In this document: piece by piece, positions 19,550-27,611 of the stretch
Layout of the letters: each line of letters starts with the position of its first letter
Numbering within the stretch: the first letter of the stretch is position 1
DNA from: Rhizobium phaseoli
GTDB taxonomy: Bacteria; Pseudomonadota; Alphaproteobacteria; Rhizobiales; Rhizobiaceae
Length of the DNA stretch: 64,000 bases
NCBI RefSeq assembly: GCF_010668805.1
Contig: NZ_WUFT01000003.1
Span: 310,001 to 374,000, forward strand
Reading direction: 5' to 3'
Notes under the pieces: model-generated
Told to the model about the DNA's origin: nothing
Database searches by the model: none
The model's input: the letters and a program-made list of their open reading frames with translations, nothing else
Program-made: the position numbers and the translations under genes

Positions 19550-19840
19550 ATGGTGTTCAAGGAACAGACATTTCACGGGCTGGAGCCTGCGATGGAAGCG
19601 GAAATTTCCAATCGCGCATCGGTCGAAGCTGATGTCGCCAATGCGCTGGCGATTGCCGGCGGCATTGATGCCTCAGATGTCGAAGTGACGATGGAAAACG
19701 ACCAGATCGTGCTGACCGGTACGGTCGGCACCGTCGGCGAGATCGAACGGGCGACCGCCGTCGCCAAGGCCGTCGAAGGCGTGCATTCGGTGCAGAACCG
19801 GATCCTGCTCGGCGGACCTCCGATCAATGATCGGCATTGA
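19550..19840 (+). CDS. BON-domain protein
   Basis: A 96-residue protein with one BON (OsmY-like) domain: DVANALAIAGGIDASDVEV at the start, then IVLTGTVGTVGEIERATAVA, and the closing GVHSVQNRI. BON domains are associated with binding to membranes or phospholipids. No signal peptide is visible, so it appears cytoplasmic, unlike OsmY. A strong aaggagg precedes the start. Convergent with the small gene at 19848-20000. Confidence 0.85.
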   Translation: MVFKEQTFHGLEPAMEAEISNRASVEADVANALAIAGGIDASDVEVTMENDQIVLTGTVGTVGEIERATAVAKAVEGVHSVQNRILLGGPPINDRH

Positions 19841-19847
19841 TCGGTGC

Positions 19848-20000
19848 TCAACCGGCGAAGCGCTCGACGAGGAAGGACGAACCGGCCATACGATCGGTCT
19901 TCTGCAGGGCAACTGGCACCTGCGGGTGATAGGTAATCGCAAGCAGCACGGCGCTGACGGCGAGATAAGCGATTGCCAAAAGAGTCATCTTGATACGCAT
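19848..20000 (-). CDS. Small membrane-anchored protein, 50 residues
   Basis: The open frame starts MRIKMTLLAIAYLAVSAVLL and ends SSFLVERFAG. It has a basic start, one hydrophobic segment of about 17 residues, then a short polar tail, and an aaggag ribosome site 8-9 bases before the ATG. The composition matches a real small exported or single-pass protein better than chance. Function unknown. Confidence 0.6.
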   Translation of the reverse strand: MRIKMTLLAIAYLAVSAVLLAITYHPQVPVALQKTDRMAGSSFLVERFAG

Positions 20001-20173
20001 GACGCTCACTCCTTCTGGCGGATAACGCGGCTGATATGGGAGAAGTTCCGCACCAGGAGATCAGATGAAAACCTCTTATCTTGCTGGAAATATCTTCGTG
20101 AAGCATTCTGCGCACTCACCTGTCCCAAACTGTCGCTTGATTGGGATTTTTGCGACAAGAAGGGAACCGCAAT

Positions 20174-20626
20174 ATGGAATCGATTATTGAGATTGGGACT
20201 ATAAAAGATGTTGAACCATGGGCGCAGCTTCGCGTTGCGCTATGGCCGCATCACTCGCTTGAAGATCATCGAGCGGAGTTGGTCCGGGCGTTTCTTTCAG
20301 ACAGTGGCGAAGCCGTCGCGTTCATCGCTCGAAATGCTGCGAATGAAGCCGTCGGGTTTGCTGAGGCCACGTTGCGACATGATTATGTGAATGGATGCAG
20401 CAGCTCGCCCGTTCTATTCCTCGAAGGGATTTATATCAGGCCCGTCGACAGGCGAAAAGGTATCGCGGGATTGCTGTGCAATGCCGTTGCCGATTGGGGG
20501 AAGTCGCTTGGGTGTGTCGAGTTTGGCTCTGACGCGCCGCTTGAGAATTCGGCCAGCCATGCGCTCCATGCCGCTTTAGGATTTGAGGAAACACAGCGCG
20601 TCGTGTTCTTCCGAAAGCCACTATAG
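20174..20626 (+). CDS. AAC(6')-like GNAT aminoglycoside acetyltransferase homologue
   Basis: A 150-residue GNAT acetyltransferase closely resembling aminoglycoside 6'-N-acetyltransferases of the AAC(6')-I type across the whole length: WAQLRVALWPHHS at the start, HDYVNG and SSPVLFLEGIYI mid-protein, the acetyl-CoA loop RPVDRRKGIAGLL, then CVEFGSDAPLENSASHALHAALGFEET at the C-terminus (seen in pieces). These enzymes acetylate the 6'-amine of aminoglycosides. The chromosomal copy may have another native substrate. Start ATG 20174 follows aaggga; a frame from 20141 adds an unlikely extension. Confidence 0.85.
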   Translation: MESIIEIGTIKDVEPWAQLRVALWPHHSLEDHRAELVRAFLSDSGEAVAFIARNAANEAVGFAEATLRHDYVNGCSSSPVLFLEGIYIRPVDRRKGIAGLLCNAVADWGKSLGCVEFGSDAPLENSASHALHAALGFEETQRVVFFRKPL

Positions 20627-20718
20627 GCCGGTGTTGCCTTTCCACGAGGATGGTTTGTCGCGAAACTCACTCGCAAAAGTTGGGTTTCGCGATACAGAAA
20701 GTATTCCACATTTCGGTG

Positions 20719-20746
20719 AGGGGCCCGACTGATCAGCCGAGCCCCT
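20719..20746. terminator. Long hairpin between convergent genes
   Basis: Two 14-base arms (aggggcccgactga / tcagccgagcccct) pair with two mismatched or G-U positions. The hairpin lies between the acetyltransferase and the convergent small secreted-protein gene. No strong T-run on either side. Confidence 0.45.
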
Positions 20747-20757
20747 GCTTGGATCGC

Positions 20758-21024
20758 CTATCGGCAGACCCTGGTTTCCTGGACGACCGTATGGCCGTGA
20801 CGGCGAATTTTTTCCGTCTTGGTGAAGCAATCGCGGGAAACATGGCGCGCCCTCATGTGCTCCCGATAATAGGGGCGTTCCGCATGGCGATAGTAGGGCC
20901 GTTCCGCATGACGGTAGTAGGGACGCGCGTCATCCGTGGTGATGGTGACGCTGGCCGCCTGGGAGGGCATTGCCGAAAAAATGGATGCGGCAGCAAGCGT
21001 GCAGGCAAGGATAATCTGTTTCAT
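20758..21024 (-). CDS. Small secreted protein with RPYYRHAE repeats
   Basis: An 88-residue product with a signal peptide (MKQIILACTLAAASIFSAMP, cleavage near SQA). It contains two and a half copies of an 8-residue unit RPYYRHAE (residues about 34-56) rich in Tyr, His and Arg, then a tail with two cysteines (DCFTKTEKI and ETRVCR). Likely periplasmic. Function not recognised. The repeats are visible at DNA level as near-identical 24-bp copies. Confidence 0.75.
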   Translation of the reverse strand: MKQIILACTLAAASIFSAMPSQAASVTITTDDARPYYRHAERPYYRHAERPYYREHMRARHVSRDCFTKTEKIRRHGHTVVQETRVCR

Positions 21025-21167
21025 GACAAGGCTCTCTTTCTCAGTTGGTCAGGGGAGCAACTCGCTGGAAGCGCTGTCGGTTCAATCACATAGCGTTACC
21101 GATTGTGTCATCCGAAACCTTTGCGGCCGCGGATCGTTACCGCAGAGAAGCGCCGGAGGCATCGAGA

Positions 21168-21686
21168 ATGGGACCGATTGCAAGGATCATCGCCATCGTC
21201 GCCGGGCTTGCCGGCGGCACGGTCTTTTCGCAGGCGCCGGAATTTGCGCAGCAATACCGCCAGCGGATCGGCGGCGCGATCGACGAATTGCGGGTCATCG
21301 TCGAGGATTTCAACAGACAGGCAGCCGACCACCACCTCGATCGCCAGCAGGCGCTGAACACCTATGCGCAATCCTCCGACGATTTCCTGCGCGACCGTGG
21401 TGTCTCGATGCAGAGCACGATCGCGCGCTACGAAACGCTGCTGTCGCAGCAACTGAAACTCGGCACCGCCGCCCCCGTCGCCAAGCCCTTTGTGCTGCTG
21501 GGCGAGCCGGACGACGTGGTTTTCGCCAATACCTGGCGGGATTTTGTGCCGGGTGTGCCGGTCAGTTTTGCAGGTCTTGTCTGGGGTGCGATCGGGTTTA
21601 TCGGTGGTTGGGTTGCGGCGGCGCTGTTGGGATTGGGGGCGCGGCGCGCGGTGAGGACACGGCGAGCCGATAGCTCCGCGATGTGA
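21168..21686 (+). CDS. DUF2937 family membrane protein
   Basis: A 172-residue protein with an N-terminal hydrophobic segment (IARIIAIVAGLAGGTVF), a helical middle region (QQYRQRIGGAIDELRVIVEDF) and a second membrane segment near residues 140-160 (GLVWGAIGFIGGWVAAALLG). This layout fits the uncharacterised DUF2937 family. The start was placed at ATG 21168. The frame upstream to 21045 overlaps the divergent gene's promoter. Confidence 0.7.
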   Translation: MGPIARIIAIVAGLAGGTVFSQAPEFAQQYRQRIGGAIDELRVIVEDFNRQAADHHLDRQQALNTYAQSSDDFLRDRGVSMQSTIARYETLLSQQLKLGTAAPVAKPFVLLGEPDDVVFANTWRDFVPGVPVSFAGLVWGAIGFIGGWVAAALLGLGARRAVRTRRADSSAM

Positions 21687-21758
21687 TGATGAGGCTAGCC
21701 AAAGCTTTGGAAGACGATCTAGGCGCCGCCAGTTTTTGCAGGGGATCTGCGAAGGGCG

Positions 21759-22076
21759 CTATAAGCCAGCCGCCTTTCGCAATGCATCGTTCATCCTTGA
21801 TTGCCAGCCTTTGCCAGTGGCCTTGTAAAACTGGATGATATCGGCATCGAGACGGATGTTCAGGGGTTGCTTCGGGCTGTCCAGCTTGGGTCGACCGCGG
21901 GCTGCAATGGCCCTCTCCATCTTTTCAGCAACCTCAGGAAATGCCTCCTTGAAGGGCTTGGCTCTTGCCATCTCTTCGTTGGACAGAGGGGGATTGTCGG
22001 AGACGGCATCCCAATCCTCCTTGGAGTAGCCGCGGCCAAGCTGGAACTGGGCCGTTTTCCGGGCTTTGATAATCAT
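21759..22076 (-). CDS. brnA: BrnA-family antitoxin
   Basis: A 105-residue antitoxin and autorepressor of the type II BrnT-BrnA system. The C-terminal ribbon-helix-helix part has the family pattern GRPKLDSPKQPLNIRLDAD followed by GWQSRMNDALRKAAG. The N-terminal part would bind the toxin. Its ATG overlaps the stop of the upstream brnT frame by four bases, as in intact brnTA operons. The frame is complete. Confidence 0.88.
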   Translation of the reverse strand: MIIKARKTAQFQLGRGYSKEDWDAVSDNPPLSNEEMARAKPFKEAFPEVAEKMERAIAARGRPKLDSPKQPLNIRLDADIIQFYKATGKGWQSRMNDALRKAAGL

Positions 22077-22320
22077 CGGATCATGCTCCTTTCGTCCTTG
22101 CGGGCGGGGCGCATCGAAATGATCGAAAGCGCCTCAGAGCCCAGATTTACGAAGATTGCGACGATCGTTCCGTCGGCGAGGCGGCCTGTGGCCTTGGACC
22201 GTCCGTCTTTGGCGGGAACGACAAGGAAGACAGGAAGAACTCGAAAGTCAGATCGGCGAAATCGAGGCCATGTTTCTCGATATTGGCAATCCGCTTCGGT
22301 TCGTCCCATACGATCTCCAT
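22073..22320 (-). pseudogene. brnT: brnT toxin gene disrupted by a frameshift
   Basis: BrnT toxins are RNase-like proteins of about 90 residues. Here the N-terminal part (MEIVWDEPKRIANIEKHG, LDFADLTFEFFLSS) is read from ATG 22320 and meets a stop at 22147-22149. The matching C-terminal part (VVPAKDGRSKATG through EALSIISMRPARKDERSMIR) is in another frame. The switch falls near 22210-22230 and is equivalent to the loss of one base. The two frames together restore a normal BrnT. Either a true pseudogene or a sequencing error. Confidence 0.8.
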
Positions 22321-22324
22321 TAAA

Positions 22325-22372
22325 TGTATCTACAATAATTCAATGCGGTGGACAATGATTAATGTGGATACA
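22325..22372. promoter_or_regulatory. Inverted repeat upstream of brnT, probable BrnA operator
   Basis: tgtatctaca (22325-22334) and tgtggataca (22363-22372) form a near-perfect inverted pair 28 bp apart, just before the toxin start in AT-rich sequence. BrnA is known to repress its own operon, so this is the natural binding site by position. Confidence 0.5.
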
Positions 22373-22468
22373 AAAAGGCTTTTCGTAGATGTCAAACGGA
22401 GACGTGCAGCGGGCTCAATTACTCCGACCTCGCAGGTCGCGGCGATGACCTAGTGGTAACGGCCATTA

Positions 22469-22545
22469 TGGTGATCCCGACGCGATTCGAACGCGTGACC
22501 CCCAGATTAGGAATCTGGTGCTCTATCCTGCTGAGCTACGGGACC
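22469..22545 (-). tRNA. tRNA-Arg (anticodon CCT)
   Basis: Minus-strand cloverleaf with acceptor ggtcccg / cgggatc (one G-T pair), D-arm around agctcagcaggatagagc, anticodon stem ccaga/tctgg with loop ttCCTaa, T-arm acgcg-ttcgaat-cgcgt, and discriminator A. The CCA end is encoded (22471-22469). Decodes AGG. Confidence 0.96.
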
Positions 22546-22561
22546 ACTGGATGCCATGCAT

Positions 22562-22590
22562 ACAAAAGGCTTGGCGCGAAGCCAAGCCTT
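22562..22590 (-). terminator. Intrinsic terminator of the amidohydrolase gene
   Basis: Perfect 10-bp stem aaggcttggc / gccaagcctt with a 5-base loop. On the minus strand it runs into tttt. It lies 9 bp past the stop at 22599 and ahead of the tRNA. Confidence 0.85.
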
Positions 22591-22598
22591 AATTGTTG

Positions 22599-23762
22599 TC
22601 AGACGCCGAGGCGTTGTTCGGCCAGGCGGACCCAGTAGGAGATGCCGTGGGCGATGGCTTCGTCGTTGAAGTCGTAGGCCGGGTTGTGCAGGCCGGCGCT
22701 GTCGCCGTTGCCGATGAAGATGAAGGCGCCGGGGCGGGCGTTCAGCATGTAGGAGAAATCCTCGCCGCCCATCATCGGGTCGATCTCGGCGTTGACGTTG
22801 CCTTCGCCGGCAATGGCGCTGGCGGTGGCGACCGCATGCTCGGTCTCGTCAGGATGGTTGACGGTGACGGGGTAGTTGCGGTGGAAGCTGATCTCGGCTT
22901 CGGCCCCGTGGGCTGCGGCCAGGCCCTCGACGATCTGCCGGAACCGCGTCTCGGCCAGCGTGCGCACCTCGGGGTCGAGGGTGCGCACCGTGCCGGCGAA
23001 GGTCGCATCGTTCGGAATAACGTTATGGGCGAAGCCAGCATTGAATTTGGTCACCGAGACGACGACCGAGCTGATCGGATCGGCGGTGCGTGAGGCGATC
23101 ATCTGCAGGTTGGCGACGATCTGGGCGCCGATGGCGATCGGGTCGATCGTCCGGTGCGGCTGGGCGGCGTGGCCGCCGCGACCCTTGATGGTGACGGTGA
23201 ATTCGTCGGTCGCCGCCATGATCGCCCCCTTTCGGGTGGCAAACTGTCCCACCGGCAGGCCCGGCAGATTGTGCATGCCGTAGACCTCTTCGATGCCGAA
23301 GCGCTCCATCATGCCGTCCTTGACCATCAGGTTGCCGCCGCCGCCGCCCTCTTCGGCGGGCTGGAAGATGACGGCGATATTGCCGTTGAAATTGCGGGTT
23401 TCGGCCAGGTATTTCGCGGCGCCGAGCAGCATGGCGGTGTGGCCATCATGGCCGCAGGCATGCATCTTGCCCGGCGTCTTCGAAGCCCAGGGCTTGCCTG
23501 ATATTTCGGTCAGCGGCAGGGCGTCCATGTCGGCGCGCAGGCCGACGGTGCGGCGGCCTTCGCCCTTGCCCCTGATCAGGCCGACGACGCCGGTGCGGCC
23601 GATGCCGGTAACGATCTCGTCGACGCCGAATTCCCTGAGTTTTTCAGCAACGAAAGCGGCGGTATTTTCCACCGCGAAGAGGAGCTCGGGCCGGGCGTGA
23701 ATATGACGGCGCCATTCGGCGACTTCGTCCTGCAATTCCGCGGCTCTGTTCAAAATCGGCAT
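22599..23762 (-). CDS. M20D family amidohydrolase (hippurate hydrolase-like)
   Basis: A 387-residue metallopeptidase-family amidohydrolase that cleaves N-acyl amino acids or similar amides. Motifs in order: GLRADMDALPLTE, the metal-binding HACGHDGHTAMLLGAA, the catalytic EEGGGGG, and GGEDFSYML near the C-terminus. Physiological substrate unknown; indole-3-acetyl-amino-acid conjugates or hippurate are known for relatives. Start MPILNRAAELQ was chosen over an upstream ATG at 23792, since homology begins here. Confidence 0.92.
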   Translation of the reverse strand: MPILNRAAELQDEVAEWRRHIHARPELLFAVENTAAFVAEKLREFGVDEIVTGIGRTGVVGLIRGKGEGRRTVGLRADMDALPLTEISGKPWASKTPGKMHACGHDGHTAMLLGAAKYLAETRNFNGNIAVIFQPAEEGGGGGNLMVKDGMMERFGIEEVYGMHNLPGLPVGQFATRKGAIMAATDEFTVTIKGRGGHAAQPHRTIDPIAIGAQIVANLQMIASRTADPISSVVVSVTKFNAGFAHNVIPNDATFAGTVRTLDPEVRTLAETRFRQIVEGLAAAHGAEAEISFHRNYPVTVNHPDETEHAVATASAIAGEGNVNAEIDPMMGGEDFSYMLNARPGAFIFIGNGDSAGLHNPAYDFNDEAIAHGISYWVRLAEQRLGV

Positions 23763-23947
23763 ATTCGCGTTCCTGTTATGAAATCCCGACAATCTTTCAT
23801 CGCATCACAAGGGTGTGAGCCCCCGGAGTATGGGGCTGCGGTGTGAGGCTGTGGAAATTACTTAGTCAATGACCTTTGCCATGTCATAGCCATATAGGAT
23901 AAATAGGTGAAGGTTTCGAGATTTTCCGAATATCCGAAGGACGAACC

Positions 23948-25081
23948 GTGTCGACGAGCCACTTCCGTTTGTTTGCCGCTTTGCGGCCGTTGAGTTTCGT
24001 GGTCGCCGCGACTGCCGGTTTGCTTGCCTCCATTCCGCTGGCTCAGGCCAATCCGCATATTCTCGTCGATGTGCAGACCGGCCGCGTGCTTGAGCATGAA
24101 GAAGCCTTCCGCAAATGGTATCCGGCCTCGCTGACCAAGCTGATGACCGTCTACACCGTGTTCGACGCGATCCGCGCCGGCCAGATCAGCCTCGATACGC
24201 CTGTCGTCATGAGCAAGCGCGCCGCCGCGCAGCCGGCCGCCAAAATGTATTTCAAGCCGGGCCAGAAGCTGACGCTCGACAGCGCGCTGAAAATCCTGAT
24301 GGTGAAATCGGCCAACGACATTGCCGTCGCGGTCGCCGAAGCGGTCGGCGGCACGCAGGAAGCCTTCGTGACGCGGATGAACGGCGAGGCGCTGAAGCTC
24401 GGCATGACGGATTCGCATTTCGTCAATCCGAACGGCCTGCCCGGCAAAGGACAATATACGACGGCCCGCGACCTTGCGGTGTTGACCGTGGCGCTGCGCC
24501 GCGATTTTCCGCAATATGCCGGCTATTTCGCGCTGGAGGGTTTTACCAACGGCCAGCAGAACGTGCCGAGCCTCAACATGCTGATCGGCCGTTTCGCCGG
24601 CGCCGATGGCATGAAGACCGGCTTCATCTGCGCCTCGGGCTTCAACCAGATCGGTTCGGCGACGCGCAGCGGCCATACGCTGGTCTCGGTCGTGCTCGGC
24701 ACTGACAGTCTCGCAGCCCGCGCCGATGCGACGGCGAACCTTTTGCAGAAGGGTTTCACCTCGCCGTTTCCCGGCAATGATACGCTGGGTTCCTTGAAGC
24801 CCTACGGGCCGGGACAAGACCAGGTTTCCGACATTACCGCCGATATCTGCAGCGCCAAGGGCGCCAAGGTGCGCAGCGAAACGCGCGACGAGGTCGGCCG
24901 CATGAAGGTGCAGTCGCCCTATATCCTGGAAATGGATCACGATCCGCGTTTCGTCTTTGCCGGCCTCATTCCCGGCCAGGATCCACAGCCGGCGCAGCAG
25001 CCGGAAAAGGTGGCGACCGGCGATACGGCGGGAGCGATCGCCAACGTGCCGGTGCCGATGCCGCGCCCGACATCTTTCTAA
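23948..25081 (+). CDS. D-alanyl-D-alanine carboxypeptidase (low-molecular-weight PBP)
   Basis: Periplasmic serine peptidase that trims the terminal D-Ala of peptidoglycan stem peptides. It has 377 residues and a signal peptide ending near Ala34 (AQA). The three penicillin-binding motifs are S61-L-T-K64, S121-A-N123 and K223-T-G225. A C-terminal region after residue 270 resembles the PBP5_C domain and ends in a proline-rich tail. It starts with GTG after gaagga. DacA/DacC/DacF cannot be told apart here. Confidence 0.93.
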   Translation: MSTSHFRLFAALRPLSFVVAATAGLLASIPLAQANPHILVDVQTGRVLEHEEAFRKWYPASLTKLMTVYTVFDAIRAGQISLDTPVVMSKRAAAQPAAKMYFKPGQKLTLDSALKILMVKSANDIAVAVAEAVGGTQEAFVTRMNGEALKLGMTDSHFVNPNGLPGKGQYTTARDLAVLTVALRRDFPQYAGYFALEGFTNGQQNVPSLNMLIGRFAGADGMKTGFICASGFNQIGSATRSGHTLVSVVLGTDSLAARADATANLLQKGFTSPFPGNDTLGSLKPYGPGQDQVSDITADICSAKGAKVRSETRDEVGRMKVQSPYILEMDHDPRFVFAGLIPGQDPQPAQQPEKVATGDTAGAIANVPVPMPRPTSF

Positions 25082-25105
25082 GATAGGTTTTCAAGGTAAA
25101 ACGAC

Positions 25106-26287
25106 ATGAGCGCGCTCAACGACAGGATCCCGGTCACCATCCTGACCGGCTTTCTCGGCGCCGGCAAATCGACGCTGCTCAACCGGATACTCAAAGATCC
25201 GGTGATGAAGGATGCAGCCGTCATCATCAATGAATTCGGCGATGTCGGCATCGATCATTTGCTGGTCGAAAGTTCGGGCGATTCGATCATCGAACTCTCC
25301 GATGGCTGCCTCTGCTGCACCGTGCGCGGCGAGCTGGTGGATACGCTGGCAAACCTGATGGACGCCGTGCAGACGGGCCGCGTCAAGCCGGTGAAGCGTG
25401 TCGTCATCGAAACGACCGGCCTTGCCGATCCTGCTCCGGTCATGCAGGCGATCATGGGCAATCCCGTCATTGCCACGAATTTCGAGCTCGACGGCGTGGT
25501 GACCGTCGTCGATGCGGTGAACGGGCTGCAGACGCTCGACAATCACGAGGAAGCACGCAAGCAGGCGGCGGTCGCCGACCGGCTGATCGTTTCGAAAAAG
25601 GCGATGGCCGCGGCCACGGACGGGCTGGAAAAGCGCCTGCGGGGGCTCAATCCGCGCGCGGCGATGATGGGTGCCGACAGTGCTGAGGCCGGCAGCGCCG
25701 CGGTGCTCGTCAACGGGCTTTACGATCCGGCGACGAAGATCGCCGATGTCGGCCGCTGGCTGCAGGACGAGGATGCGCGTGAGGCGCACCACCATCATGC
25801 TCACGGCCACGATCATGGCCATCGTGATGACGGGGATCACCACGGCCATCACCATCATGCTCATGATGGTGATCACGCGCATCAAGACCCGCACGACGTC
25901 AACCGTCACGATGCCTCGATCCGCTCGTTCTCGATCATCGAGGAAAAGCCGATCGATCCGATGGCGCTCGACATGTTCATCGATCTGCTGCGCTCGGCCC
26001 ATGGCGAGAAGCTGCTGCGGATGAAGGCGATCGTTTCCGTCTCCGATCGGCCGGACCGTCCGCTGGTGCTGCATGGCGTGCAAAGCATCTTCCATCCGCC
26101 GGTGCGGCTTGCCGCCTGGCCGGATTCCAGCGACCGGCGCACACGCATGGTGCTGATCACCAAGGACCTGCCGGAAGCCTTCGTCAAGGATCTGTTCGAC
26201 GCCTTCCTCGGCAAACCGCGCATCGACATGCCTGATCGCGCCGCGCTATCCGACAATCCGCTCGCCATTCCCGGTATGCGGATTTAG
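25106..26287 (+). CDS. CobW/COG0523 family GTPase, probable zinc metallochaperone
   Basis: A 393-residue G3E GTPase. It has Walker A GFLGAGKST (15-23), the metal-binding CxCC motif CLCC at 68-71, ETTGLADP, and a CobW C-terminal domain (residues about 270-390). Between them lies an extremely His/Asp-rich loop at about residues 229-261. Members of this family deliver zinc or other metals to client proteins. The His-rich loop favours Zn2+ or Ni2+ handling over cobalamin synthesis. It starts 24 bp after the carboxypeptidase gene, perhaps as an operon. No Zur box was recognised. Confidence 0.9.
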   Translation: MSALNDRIPVTILTGFLGAGKSTLLNRILKDPVMKDAAVIINEFGDVGIDHLLVESSGDSIIELSDGCLCCTVRGELVDTLANLMDAVQTGRVKPVKRVVIETTGLADPAPVMQAIMGNPVIATNFELDGVVTVVDAVNGLQTLDNHEEARKQAAVADRLIVSKKAMAAATDGLEKRLRGLNPRAAMMGADSAEAGSAAVLVNGLYDPATKIADVGRWLQDEDAREAHHHHAHGHDHGHRDDGDHHGHHHHAHDGDHAHQDPHDVNRHDASIRSFSIIEEKPIDPMALDMFIDLLRSAHGEKLLRMKAIVSVSDRPDRPLVLHGVQSIFHPPVRLAAWPDSSDRRTRMVLITKDLPEAFVKDLFDAFLGKPRIDMPDRAALSDNPLAIPGMRI

Positions 26288-26327
26288 CCAGAAGCTTATT
26301 CATAATCAGGACCAATAGATTCAGACA

Positions 26328-27290
26328 TCAAAGTTCTCCCAAAAGCAAAATCACGCTAAGAGGGGTGTCCCGATACTTCTCACCCCGGCTTGCTCTAAGG
26401 TCTTTGTAAGCGCTAAAGCGCGCAAACCGGTCAGCTCTTGCTCTCGTCTCATCGGCAATAGAAGATATCGGCGCCCCGTCGACGGATGCCCTGAGAGAGT
26501 TCGGCGACCAAGGAGCGTATAACACAGTAGAACAAAAGCTCTTTTGTCCTATTTTTTCTGAAACTTCCTGATGGTTGTAGGTGAACTCAAGGCCATCGAA
26601 TATGACGCTAAATGAAGGAATGTCTTCAATTCGCGGAGCGCGGAACTTGACGGCAAAATTATTGTCGGAGGCAAAATCATATCTCTCGCGCCAACCTTCT
26701 TTGAAGAAGCTGTCTATACCTTCGACCTGGCGCTCTGCAGAATCAACGTCCCACGCGACTTGCGTCGTCAACGTGAGAAAAGATGCAATTTGCCGATTCG
26801 GATTGCTCCACCTTTCAACGATCTCAATGGAAACGGCCGCTTGCAGCGGAAAATTTCGGAATGCCATGCGGTGATAATCGGGCAGCATCTTCCGCAAAAT
26901 GCGCGACAGCATCTGGCAATCGGCCTTTGTGATCGCGGCGTCTGCGCTGTGATGGAGACAGCTTACATTGATCGCTTCGACAGTATAGCGAAAGCGCATG
27001 TCCGCTGGGGCGTTGGAAAGACGCCGGAAATGCTGCGCTACAGCGCAGACGATCGTGCGCCCTTCGATTTCGAAACTCCACAACCTCAGCTCAATCAGTG
27101 ACAACCCGTTGAACAGGCCATACTCATGGTCTTCAACCTGCAGATTGAAAGTTCCATAGCCTTGCACACCGTCATCGGTTCCCTCGAACAGAAAGGCGCG
27201 TCCTTTCAACTTGAAAATATTCTGGTAGAAATCTTGGTTTAGCGGGACGAGTTCGGAGTAGTCCTTGCGAAATGAGGCAGCGGCGCTCAT
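26328..27290 (-). CDS. Orphan protein of unknown function, low GC
   Basis: A 320-residue soluble protein starting MSAAASFRKDYSELVPLNQD, preceded by gaagga. There is no signal peptide, no membrane segment and no motif I recognise. Mixed alpha/beta composition with many aromatic residues. The base composition is clearly more AT-rich than the flanking genes and rare codons are frequent, which suggests acquisition by transfer. It is convergent with the GTPase gene. An upstream frame to 27371 exists but has no ribosome site. Confidence 0.7.
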   Translation of the reverse strand: MSAAASFRKDYSELVPLNQDFYQNIFKLKGRAFLFEGTDDGVQGYGTFNLQVEDHEYGLFNGLSLIELRLWSFEIEGRTIVCAVAQHFRRLSNAPADMRFRYTVEAINVSCLHHSADAAITKADCQMLSRILRKMLPDYHRMAFRNFPLQAAVSIEIVERWSNPNRQIASFLTLTTQVAWDVDSAERQVEGIDSFFKEGWRERYDFASDNNFAVKFRAPRIEDIPSFSVIFDGLEFTYNHQEVSEKIGQKSFCSTVLYAPWSPNSLRASVDGAPISSIADETRARADRFARFSAYKDLRASRGEKYRDTPLSVILLLGEL

Positions 27291-27381
27291 CGTTTTTTGT
27301 CCTTCAAGATCGATGCCGATCAGCAAAGAGGATCTGTGGGTCTGCGTCCTGGGCGAGCAACGCCAAAGCAAGCCGTGCTAG

Positions 27382-27606
27382 TTAGCCCTTTTTAATCAGG
27401 AAGCGGTGACCGCTTTCGGTCTTTTCGGTCTCGACCAGTTCGTGGCCGTCCTCATTGCAGAAATGCGGCATGTCGATCACCGCCAGCGGATCGGTGGTGT
27501 CGACGCGAATGAGCGTGCCGCTTGCCATGGCGGCAAGCTTCTTGCGTGTCTTGATCACGGGGAAGGGGCATTTCAGGCCGCGAAGATCGTAGAGAACGGG
27601 GTTCAA
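27382..27606 (-). CDS. TusA/SirA family sulfurtransferase-like protein
   Basis: A 74-residue protein with the TusA signature LKCPFPVIKTRKKL, where Cys13 in CPxP would carry persulfide sulfur. The expected small alpha/beta fold follows (LIRVDTTDPLAVIDMPHFC). TusA proteins relay sulfur in tRNA thiolation or other sulfur trafficking. It begins 5 bp after the L,D-transpeptidase gene and is almost certainly co-transcribed with it. Confidence 0.9.
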   Translation of the reverse strand: MNPVLYDLRGLKCPFPVIKTRKKLAAMASGTLIRVDTTDPLAVIDMPHFCNEDGHELVETEKTESGHRFLIKKG

Positions 27607-27611
27607 GCCGT

